Shown one piece after another: positions 1 through 8,184 of a stretch of DNA of 10,015 bases; the first letter of the stretch is position 1, and every line of letters begins with the position of its first letter. The position numbers and the translations under genes were made by a program. This stretch comes from Chromera velia (Eukaryota > Sar > Chromeraceae): NCBI GenBank assembly GCA_018398765.1, contig JAHBMJ010001433.1:21159-31173 (forward strand), in the 5' to 3' direction. Under the pieces are notes generated by a model. That model searched no databases. It was not told the origin of the DNA and worked only from the letters and a program-made list of their open reading frames with translations.

Positions 1-600
1 GACTGTTGTTTGTATATATAAAACTGAACCAACTTTCGTTAGCAGCTTCGCCAAAGTCCAAAGATGCTTTTGACAAACGGAGTTACTGGGTCAGTGAAGA
101 ACAATTAAGCAGACACGCGGTGTATTTGCTTCATGCATCTCCTTCTTGGCTAGCTGAATGCTTAATTCGTCTATATATCGATATATATATAAATCATGCA
201 TGCATCATCCAATTCTAATTCATGCATTGGATCGCACTTATCCGATTAATCGGCTGGTCGAGGTTATGGGCGGGACGTACGTCGACTTTACAGTTCAATT
301 GTGTCAGGCAGACTGCATGAGGAATACGCGGGCTCGCGCGCTTAGTATTAAACGATTCGGTCCATGAACAACACACACGGCCGGGGATGTGGACGGATCG
401 ATACATCACTCGTCCTCCGATCACTCAGACCTTTCCTCCATAGCTGGATCGCGAGAATCTAAAGAGGCAGCCATAAACGAAGGTTGAGACTGGAGCAGTA
501 CAGAGGGCTTGGAAATTTCGAATTTCATCGTGACATCCGTATCCAACAACAGACTGAATTTGAACGTATAGATCTGTGCAGCTTCTGCTTCCTGTCTGAA
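1..600. other. intergenic region upstream of the first gene
   Basis: No convincing coding region is seen. Open frames here are short and overlap each other on both strands. The stretch holds a TA-rich patch at 12-22, a second at 172-193, and a cluster of perfect palindromes described separately. It most likely contains the promoter and 5' leader of the gene starting at 601. The leader just before the ATG has no clear splice acceptor, so an upstream coding exon is not indicated. Confidence 0.6.
172..283. promoter_or_regulatory. palindrome cluster with TATA-like and GCATGC motifs
   Basis: Seen directly: a 16-bp palindrome at 172-187 (alternating TA around a central CG), TATATAAAT at 185-193, ATGCATGCAT at 196-205, a 7-bp inverted repeat ATCCAAT/ATTGGAT at 207-213 and 226-232, CCGATTAATCGG at 242-253, and GACGTACGTC at 274-283. 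GCATGC is known as a promoter motif bound by some ApiAP2 factors in apicomplexans. That it works this way here is inference. The cluster lies about 320-430 bases before the ATG at 601, so it is a candidate control region rather than a proven core promoter. Confidence 0.3.
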
Positions 601-1689
601 ATGAAGCTGGCGTCAGTTGGTGCAGCGATATCTCTTTGCTGCCTCCCTGCCTGTGTTTCCTCCCTTGGGTGTACAGGAGGAGCTGGGTGTGTGGAATCTC
701 ATGGGCTTCTGTTGGATGTTTTCCCTCAAGCATTGAAGGAAAATGACTGCGGTCACTTGATCTTCGATGTCTTTTCTCTCGGGAGTTCCGATAAGCAGGC
801 CGTGTTTTCTGAACTTTGCGAATACAGAGGGACCTCAGAGAGTGGTGACTCTGAGGTAGAGTCGATTCTCTGCCCGTTCACTGTAGACGGAAAAGAAGGA
901 ACGGTGACAGTCAGAACGGAGTCACTGAAGTCCGACCGTCTGCTTTCAGATACGCTCTTTGGAGAGAGCGCAACGCTTCCGAAAGGGGGCGTCAAATTCT
1001 CATACGACGTTGAGTGGCCCTATCCTGAAGAGGGCAAACAGATGCAACTTCAGTTGAGATCCAGACTGAAAGCCGAGAGACCTGCTGGTATGGACACCGT
1101 CGACTGGTTACAACAAGAGTGTCACCTCGGCAGCGCAGCAGCCAAGAGCCTCGTTACAAACCCCGAGAAGGTAGCAAAGGCAGAATACTTCTCCATCAGA
1201 AGAGAAGCTGCCAAGGGCTTGCCCTCAAAAGCAGCAGCAGCAGAGTATTCCCAAAGCACGACGGGCAAACTACGGAAATTCACCTCCGCCCTCGCATCCC
1301 GTACCGAAATCCTTTTCCCAAAAGCTTTCGAAGCCGGTGAGGGCGTCAATCAGGAATTCAAATCCGTAACAGTCGCACCTGGCAACTGTGCTGAAGCACA
1401 GGAAGCCGAAGCGAGCGAAGCAGATACTGTACCGACTTCTTTCTGCTTCACTTTCACAATGCCGGACTCGTGGCGTCAGTTTACGATCGATCCTCCTGTC
1501 TACAGCCGCCTGGAGGGGGTTGCAGGGGGTTTGACTCCCTTGGGTTTCATCATTGTAATGTCATTCGTTGCTGCATTTGTTCTTTTCATGATCTTCTGGG
1601 TGATTTGCATTTGTCCCTTTTTCAAGTGGTGCCCCTGTTACGGGTGCTGCGGAAAACCGTGTGAAAAGAGAGGGGCCGCAGCCGTTTAA
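601..1689 (+). CDS. predicted type I membrane protein with Cys-rich cytoplasmic tail, family not recognised
   Basis: This is an intronless frame of 362 residues. The ATG at 601 was chosen because it starts a good signal peptide: K2, then a hydrophobic core A4-A17, with likely cleavage near residues 21-23. The frame is open further upstream, back past 484, but without an ATG that gives a better start. The mature outer part (about 24-310) has eight cysteines (24, 30, 50, 73, 91, 174, 263, 282), enough for four disulfides, and no N-X-S/T glycosylation site. A single membrane helix runs from about 315 to 338. It is followed by a 24-residue tail with Cys at 344, 346, 349, 350 and 354, plus 336 and 338 at the helix end. 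Such membrane-proximal cysteines are often palmitoylated, which is inference here. Residues 180-262 are Ala/Lys/Glu-rich and probably helical. I do not recognise the family or function. It is likely at the cell surface or in the secretory system. Confidence 0.72.
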   Translation: MKLASVGAAISLCCLPACVSSLGCTGGAGCVESHGLLLDVFPQALKENDCGHLIFDVFSLGSSDKQAVFSELCEYRGTSESGDSEVESILCPFTVDGKEGTVTVRTESLKSDRLLSDTLFGESATLPKGGVKFSYDVEWPYPEEGKQMQLQLRSRLKAERPAGMDTVDWLQQECHLGSAAAKSLVTNPEKVAKAEYFSIRREAAKGLPSKAAAAEYSQSTTGKLRKFTSALASRTEILFPKAFEAGEGVNQEFKSVTVAPGNCAEAQEAEASEADTVPTSFCFTFTMPDSWRQFTIDPPVYSRLEGVAGGLTPLGFIIVMSFVAAFVLFMIFWVICICPFFKWCPCYGCCGKPCEKRGAAAV

Positions 1690-2400
1690 ATGGAGATAAA
1701 GGGCGAAAGATGGGGTGAGGCAGGAGACGTCGAGACCTGCATACAGGGTGGAGTAAGTGACCGCACACCTGCACGTGCAACACAGAACGTGTCGGTGTTT
1801 TGTATAGATAAAAGACAAAAAGTATGAAGAGCAAACAACGAAGGCGCACGCATGCAGACCGGACCTGCTTCACTCCCTTTTTGTTTTTCTCTTTCAACTC
1901 CTTCTTCTTCACGTCGCATCCCAACGATGTGAAGGAAAGTGTAACCCCGTACGTGGTCCTTCTCTCCTCTCCCCGGCAGGATTTGAAAAAGGGCGGGAAG
2001 GAGAATAGTAGGATGGATAGGTGCCGAGGGGACCGAGGAGGGTGGGGTACAGTAACGGGGCGAAAAATGGAGGAATATCTGTCCGGGTGTAGGACATGCA
2101 GAAAGTTGATTGAACTCAACTTTTCGACCGAGGTCCGGCCAGACTCAGTAAAGAGACAGGAAGGAGGGACTCTGAGGGATCGACGGACTTCTTGGGAGTC
2201 TGTATGATGTCCAACGTACATATCGATATGCATGAAAGGAAGAGTCAGCGTCTGGACCAATGTTTTGTGGCGCGTGTTCAGACAGCTTTCTCCTCACTTC
2301 TCTAATTCAACGTTTGTTCGCCCTTTTCCGCTGCGGAAACTTTCTTCAAGCAAGTTACTTTTTGTGCAGAGGCGTGCGTTCTTTGATGCCTCGTTCTGAC
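1690..2400. other. spacer downstream of the membrane-protein gene
   Basis: This should hold the 3' UTR and transcription end of the gene ending at 1689. No textbook AATAAA is seen close to the stop; the nearest A-rich candidate is around 1806-1822 (GATAAAAGACAAAAAG). Open frames on both strands here are low in complexity (Arg/Ser/Lys-rich) and overlap one another, so none is called. A GCATGC copy lies at 1850-1855. Confidence 0.5.
2080..2123. repeat. two adjacent small inverted repeats (hairpins)
   Basis: Seen directly: TGTCC (2080-2084) pairs with GGACA (2092-2096) across a 7-nt loop, and AAAGTTGA (2102-2109) pairs perfectly with TCAACTTT (2116-2123) across a 6-nt loop. They lie about 400 bases past the stop of the upstream gene. 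They could be structures in a long 3' UTR or simply chance; no function is claimed. Confidence 0.35.
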
Positions 2401-2475
2401 AGCTTGGTAATAATGCTGTTTTACCCATACTTTGCATGAATTTGCACGTATCAAATCTAAGCATTACCTACCTTG

Positions 2476-2505
2476 TTACGTACTAGGTTACGTACTATTA
2501 CGTAC
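2476..2505. repeat. three clustered TTACGTAC copies
   Basis: TTACGTAC occurs at 2476-2483, 2488-2495 and 2498-2505. Each contains the palindrome TACGTA. The first two lie in an 11-nt identical unit (GTTACGTACTA) repeated after 12 bases. This may be a short degenerate tandem repeat or a binding-site cluster at the edge of the AT-rich island. Confidence 0.5.
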
Positions 2506-3114
2506 ATATAAATTCACGTAGAAAATATACATTCATTCATACTAGAAATTCGAAACCAAATAAATTAATAAAAAAAATTTAGTTTGCTTATATCACTAGC
2601 TTCAACTCTAATAATTATAATTCAACTCAAATATGTTTATTGCTAGGCTAGTCACCAGGTTGATCATGATCGTAGTTGATCGATTGGACTTGACCTAGCT
2701 TATGAGACTTGAGAAAAAACGTTAAAATTAGTTAAAATGTTTTATAACAATGCAACTTACTATAACTTACGATAATTAACTCTTCCTCTAGCTTTTCTTT
2801 CAAGTTTAAAAATTAATATCAGGTACATTGTTTAATAAACAACTTGTATGGTTCTACTTAGTTCAATACAGTTTTCAAATGAACTTGTCTTTGTAGATAT
2901 TTATGACACTTCTAATTTTTAAAATTTTTGACTTACTGTACTATACCTTAGAGAACCGAGTAAAAAAAAGTTTAGAACTAAGTCAAGTTCCTGGTGCTTC
3001 ACCGAGTACTATGCATGAAATCATGTATCTGACACTCAAACTGTAGTGAAATGTAGTTGAATGTTTAAATACGAGCACGGCCTACAAATGATGATTAAAG
3101 GTTTTGTTATTCAA

Positions 3115-3367
3115 ACCTCCCTGAACCTAAGTACCACCAGCTTAAAAAAATATTATCAAGATGATCTTTGATGATCTCTATCTAGTATCTACGACCTCAT
3201 TTTTTAAGAAACCATCCGCGCTTACGGCGTCGACGGTCAACACACCATCCAGATATGCGGCTTTGGTTTTCAAGAAACGCTAAAAGATCTGCGCCTGCGG
3301 TATGGACTTTCAAGTTTATCCAAAAATGTGGTTTGAACTTTCAAGTAGTAGTTAGGTTCAGGGAGGT
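3115..3367. mobile_element. candidate MITE-like element with 16-bp terminal inverted repeats
   Basis: ACCTCCCTGAACCTAA at 3115-3130 is the perfect reverse complement of the sequence at 3352-3367. Similarity continues weakly inward for about ten more bases. The enclosed length of 253 bp and the absence of coding capacity match non-autonomous DNA transposons of the MITE kind. A convincing target-site duplication is not visible: GTTAT occurs just outside both ends (3106-3110 and 3369-3373) but at unequal distances from the repeats, so the exact ends are uncertain. The inner part is more GC-rich than the surrounding AT-rich island, which supports a separate origin. It could instead be a foldback structure unrelated to transposition. 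Confidence 0.45.
3253..3350. repeat. degenerate internal repeat units inside the inverted-repeat segment
   Basis: Three related blocks follow each other: TGCGGCTTTGGTTTTCAAG near 3256, TGCGGTATGGACTTTCAAG near 3297, and TGTGGTTTGAACTTTCAAG near 3327. The shared pattern is TGYGG, a short variable part, then TTTCAAG. Spacing is about 41 and 30 bases, so the array has decayed or gained insertions. Confidence 0.5.
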
Positions 3368-3589
3368 GGTTATGCATGCTACGTCCTACCGCGTCCCCAT
3401 TAATACCCATATATTAGCTGCGGATCTAGCCTAGTTTAATTGTCCGAAGGTTCCGCCTTTTTCTGCCTCCAAATGCATTGCTCGAAGTTTTGCCCCGAAC
3501 GCCACTTTCGTGGTTGATTAACTTTACTGACTAAACTATTAGAGTGCATGAACTTTACTGACAGTCACAGACAGTGCGCTGCATGATCT

Positions 3590-4133
3590 TTCGGTCCCCG
3601 CGGGCCCGCGCCCGCAAGCAGTAGAGCTTGCATGCGCGCGACGTCCGCGGCCGGGATGAAACGCGAAAGCTGGCTTTCGGGGCCGCGCAAAGAACGTTTC
3701 GTCTCTCTTCGATCACGCTGTAAATTGTCTCGTTCAGCAGGGGTGCTCCAGCAATTTCAGACGAATGGAACTGAAGGGTCTACTTCGCATTGTCGCTTGT
3801 TGAAAGTGCAGACGAGGACCTTAGCCATTGATCGTTGTGCTTGGCATGACTTCGCCTCTGATGCTGGATCACACATTCTGACTTTGGCCGTCTCTCTTTT
3901 TCTACGCGGTCGAGAGGTCATTTGAGTTCTTCGCGACAGTCTTCCTTTGTCAATTGCGCTCGTTTGTGCACGGGGTGTAATTGAGCCAAGACTTAAGCCT
4001 GTTCTACTGTAGTCCGGGTCTTTGCAGTAGCGATTAAGGAATATCTGAAGGGGTACGTTGTGTTCTGACAAAACGCATTTTTCTGTCGTCTCCTTCTGCT
4101 TTTCTTGATTTGTAGAGTGAAAATCTGGTTAGA
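3590..4133 (+). promoter_or_regulatory. likely promoter and 5' leader of the ankyrin gene
   Basis: The GC content jumps at about 3597, where a 12-bp palindrome CGCGGGCCCGCG sits at 3599-3610, followed by GCATGC at 3630-3635 about 500 bases before the start codon. Close to the start, a pyrimidine-rich run ends in TTTGTAG at 4115 and looks like a splice acceptor 18 bases before the ATG. This suggests an intron in the leader. No donor of the GTGAGT/GTCAGT kind used elsewhere in the gene is obvious upstream, so the first exon is unresolved. An open frame at 3632-3925 is not supported as a gene. Confidence 0.35.
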
Positions 4134-5591
4134 ATGTCAACAGCAGAGAGCGCACCGAGGCCAGAGGGCCCCCCGAGCCAGGATGTGTTGGAAGCGCTCC
4201 AACGGGCCGAGAGGGAGAACCTGGAGCTGAAAGCGCAGCTGGAGAGGTTGAAGGAGAAAGAAAGGAAGAGGGCGGAAGAGAAAGAGAAAAAGGAGTCTCG
4301 TTCTCCTTCTCCACGAAAAGTTCAGTCTCCAACTTTGATCTCAGCTGAGCCCTCTAGTAGAGAAGAGGCGGAGGCGGGGAGTGGAGGGGGGGATGCGAAT
4401 GGTCCTTCCCCAGCTTCAAATGCTGCCCCTGCCGTCAAAGACTCTCCAGAAGCAGGCCTACATCATGCACAGCAGAGCAGTGCAGCGGAGACGGTCGACA
4501 CAGTGGCAAGTGCAATGGCCACTCCGCAACCTTCTGAGGCAGCTGTGTGCACTGCATCCATTCCCAGAGGCGTCTCGGAGGACACCCGTATGCCTCTGAT
4601 GGAGAAGGAGAAGGAGGAGTGCAGTGGGGGGGAAAGGGAGGGAGAGACGGAGACGGGAGGTCCTACTAGTGGAGATCCCTCCAACGGGGGGGAGCAAATG
4701 ATTGTGACTAGTGACGATAATGAAATAACGATGGAAAAGGGAGAATCGAAGATGAGGGTAATGATTGAGAGACGAGACGAGAAAGACAAGACTGCGAAAG
4801 AGTTGGTTCAGGAGGTGGGCACTGAAGAACTAACTCAGTTGTTTAATCTTCTTCAGAATTCCGAAGAGTTGAGTTTTGGTTTGACAGCCATGATTCATCG
4901 TCAATCTGAGGATGGAAAAACATCCTCTGAGAAATTGACTCTATCTTCAGACACAAAAGAGGGACGAAGTTCCGCCGGTTCGTTAAGCAAGCTTTTTGAA
5001 CAATTCAGTGACCAGATGCAGAGTAAAGACCGAATAGAATTTCCGTTTCCGTTGGAAGTTCTCAGCAGCAAGGACAAGGGCAGGGGCAGGGAAGGGAAGT
5101 CCTCAGACACGGAAGGAAAAGAAAGCGTGCCGCCGGTCTCTGTCTCCATAAGGTTTCTGGACGATGACCCTAAAGAAAAAGACGAGGAAAAGAAAAGTGT
5201 CTCATCAGAAAAGGAGAAGGAGAAAGAAGGAGAAGGACAGAGGAAGACAGTGGCTGCCTCCTCTTCCTCATCGTCTGAGAAGGACAAAGGACAGAAAGTG
5301 TCAACGTCCGGTCTCGAAGGACTGTTGAAGAAAGGGTTTTTGAATAACAGGACGAAGACGGAGAAGGAAGACAAGGAGGCAGGGTCTTCATCATCATCTT
5401 CCAGCCCCGTGCCCCCCCTGGTCCGTGTCTCCCTTCCCACAGCGACAGAGATGGACTCTCTTCATGCTGCGATGTCAATTCTGCACTGGGACCCCAAAGA
5501 GAACCGACCTGACTGGATCTCTCTTGCTGACAAGCCACAGTTGTACTGTCCTCCGAACACTCTCAATTTGTGGAAGGGTACTAAGTGGCCG
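4134..5591 (+). other. exon 1 of the ankyrin gene (residues 1-486)
   Basis: The ATG at 4134 is the first in frame after an in-frame TAG at 4113-4115, which is also the candidate acceptor. If that acceptor is used, the frame stays open back to 4116 and an upstream coding exon is possible. The exon encodes the leucine-containing coiled coil (about 17-58), an SRSPSP motif directly after it, then acidic and serine-rich low-complexity sequence. A more ordered segment at about 222-262 ([18 protein letters not shown] and following) and another at 428-486, rich in Trp, Pro and Leu, break the disorder. The donor GTCAGT at 5592 gives a phase-0 junction; a GTACTA 14 bases earlier would put exon 2 out of frame. 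Confidence 0.72.
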
Positions 5592-7600
5592 GTCAGTGTG
5601 TGCGTCTTTTTTTGTTGAAGTGTCTCTCTCTTTGGGTCTATAGGGTGGGGGAAGGTGTGTCCGTGGTTCGTTCATTATGATTTTGGCCTTCTTGTTTCTC
5701 TCTTCTTCTGTCTATGTTTTGTTGGTGCTGGCGGATGGAAATACGGGGCCGACAAGCGGCGTCGTTTTGTCTGGTTCTTCGTTTTTTTGCTTGCCGTACA
5801 AATCCGATACTCCAGCAGAGTCGGCCAGATAAAGGAGTGTCGCTGCGTTGACATATGCCAAGAGAGGTATCTGTATGGCAGGTATATTTCCTGTTCATAC
5901 CTGACTGTGTTTTCCCCCTTTCTGCCCGACTGTGCTTGTAGGTCCGATGTGCATGCTTCAGAGCTGGGTTCTCGTACCGAAATCACGTGGGGGAGCAAGG
6001 CGACTGGCTGGGCGAGCTGCAGAGGGTCCTCGACGAGGGGCACGACATCAACGAGATTGATGAAGTGAGTGAGTACGTGAGTGAGTTTGGTTGTTTTGGG
6101 GTGGTCCTATATTGCCAATGCTCTCTTCTGTCTGTCTTCCGTTTATCCCGCTTTCTCTCTTATCGCGACTCTTTGTCTGATTTGGTTTCGTTTCTTTCTT
6201 GATCATATTTCGTTCTCTGAGTGACGTGATATGCGAACCGATGCTTGCATTGTTTGGGAATGAAGGCAAAGCGTGGTGTTGGTGTAGTATACATCCACAT
6301 CGACAGACGGACAGAAAGACAGAGAGACAGTCAGGCAGGGGGAGGGAGCCAAACACATAAGACGCACAGGCAGACACGCAAACTTATCTACGGAACAACA
6401 GCAGCATGGGACTAGGTGCACTCCCTCTCACACACACAGAGACACATAAGGAGAGAGAGAAAGGAAGTCGAGACATGCACGTAACCGAACTGAACGGATG
6501 ACTACAAACACGAGCACACACTAGTCAGGCACGCAGGGTGGAGGCATGATTTGAATGAGGCTCGAGTCTCGTCTTTCTCTTTTTTCTCTCATTCCCTTCC
6601 CTGCCCTTCTCTTCTTTGTGCGTGCAGAACGGAAGGTCGTCTCTCCACTTCGCTGCTCAGATCTGTCTTGAGGACGCAGCAGCCATGCTGATCATGTTCG
6701 GGGCCAATTGTGAACTCCAAGATAATGTGCGTGCGTCAGTCCTTTTCGTTGTCTCTCTGTGTCTGCTTGTCCGTTTCTTTCTACCTCTCTCTACTCTGTG
6801 TGCGGGTGTGAGGGTGCGTCTTTTTGTCCGATAATCTGCGTTTCTCCGTCTGCCTTCTCGTACTTCGTTTTCTTTCCCTGCTCGCCCCACCTCTCTAGCT
6901 AACTGTGTGTGTGACAGAGACGGGTGGGTGGGGGGAGAGGGGAACGGATATGGGGGCGCTCGTGCGCGCGATGCATGTATTCGGTTTGCCTTTCCATAAA
7001 ACAACCAACCAACCATGATCTCTCTCGTTTGTACCGTTCCGATGCCCCTGGCTGCACGCTTCTTCCCTTCCGTCCCCTGACTGCAGACCGGGTGGACCCC
7101 TTTACACCAGTCGTGTATGTCTGGGAGCTACGGGATCACGCACAACCTCCTCACGAGGGGGGGGGCAGATCCGCGGGCGAATGACATGGTGAGTGCAGTG
7201 AGTGCAGGCAGCAAAGGGGAGTTGGAAAGGGAGGGTCGTCAATCGCTTGATGAAAGAAAGAAAGAAAGAAAGAAAGACAGCCGGAAGGAAAGGCGAGGAA
7301 AGGAAATGGGTTGAGTGCAGTCATTCTATCTCGTCCTTCAGCATGTCTCCTTCCATTCCCTAACGAGGATTTATCTGTGCAAACTCACTCGTGAATGGCT
7401 AGACAGACCTTCTCCCTAAAGGGTCACATTCCTTCCTCCCGTCTGTCGTTCTCCCTGCCTGCCCCCTCCTTCCTTCTGGCTCGTTCCCTCTGTTTCAGGG
7501 ATCCTTGGCGTTTTGGATTTTGACTCCATCTGTTTGCATATGAGGAGAGATTATTCAGACATCTATCTAATTGTATATCCATCTCACTTGAGTGTTTTTG

Positions 7601-7643
<43 letters not shown>

Positions 7644-7767
7644 TGGTGTGCACGCACTGAACGCAGTACGGGATCACCCCTCTCCACAAAGCGGCCGGCA
7701 GGCACATCGTGGAGCTGTTGCTCGGCAAGTGTGGGTATACAGTGCTGCAAGCCACAGACGCGGTAGG

Positions 7768-7827
<60 letters not shown>

Positions 7828-8153
7828 CTTCCTTTCTTTTCTTTCTTTCTTTCTTTCTTTTCTTTCTTTCTTTCTTTCTTTCTTTTCTTTCTTTCTTTCT
7901 TTCTTTCTTTTCTTTCTTTCTTTTCTTTCTTTCTTTCTTTCTTTCTTTCCTTTCTTTCTTTTCTTTCTTTCTTTTCTTCCTTCCTTCCTTCCTTCCTTCC
8001 TTTCTTTCTTTCATTCTTTCTTTCTTTCTTTCTTTCTTTCTTTCCTTCTCTCTTTCTTTCTTTCTTTCTTTCTTTCTTTCGTTCGTTCGTTCGTTCGTTC
8101 TTTCCTTCCTTCCTCCCTTCCTTTCTTTCTTTCTTTCTTTCTTTCTTTCGTCC

Positions 8154-8184
<31 letters not shown>

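Larger units (their letters stand above)
2400..3590. other. AT-rich gene-free island
   Basis: Base composition falls sharply compared with both flanks, most clearly at 2440-3000 where A and T dominate and homopolymer A/T runs are common. No open frame of useful length starts here on either strand. The island holds three copies of TTACGTAC near 2476-2505, the inverted-repeat segment at 3115-3367, and a 12-bp direct repeat AACTTTACTGAC at 3520-3531 and 3551-3562. It could be old mobile-element debris or a structural spacer; the sequence does not decide. Confidence 0.6.
7189..7666 (+). other. intron 4 of the ankyrin gene
   Basis: This 478-nt intron contains a (GAAA)6 tract at 7252-7275 followed by more purine-rich sequence to about 7310, then a CT-rich second half with (TGCC)11 at 7599-7642. 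The acceptor is ACGCAG ending at 7666, only 24 bases past the TGCC array. Confidence 0.72.

Noticed and set aside
484-600. Upstream extension of the first gene using a TTG start at 484
   Set aside because: A eukaryotic start needs ATG, and the ATG at 601 begins a clear signal peptide. The extension would bury it.
1622-2260. 212-residue minus-strand open frame downstream of the first gene
   Set aside because: It overlaps the end of the membrane-protein gene, is low in complexity, and shows no motif or splice context.
3369-3373. GTTAT as the target-site duplication of the inverted-repeat element
   Set aside because: It lies 4 bases from the left repeat but 1 base from the right, so the match may be chance.
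3632-3925. 97-residue plus-strand open frame before the ankyrin gene
   Set aside because: No recognisable domain and no good donor to join it to 4116. It is more likely leader or promoter DNA.
4901-5440. 179-residue minus-strand open frame
   Set aside because: It is Ser/Phe/Leu-rich, the shadow of the Glu/Lys-rich exon 1, with no domain of its own.
5819-5881. Possible small exon inside intron 1
   Set aside because: It has AG and GT borders, but it gives a stop in phase 0 and other phases put exon 2 out of its ankyrin frame.
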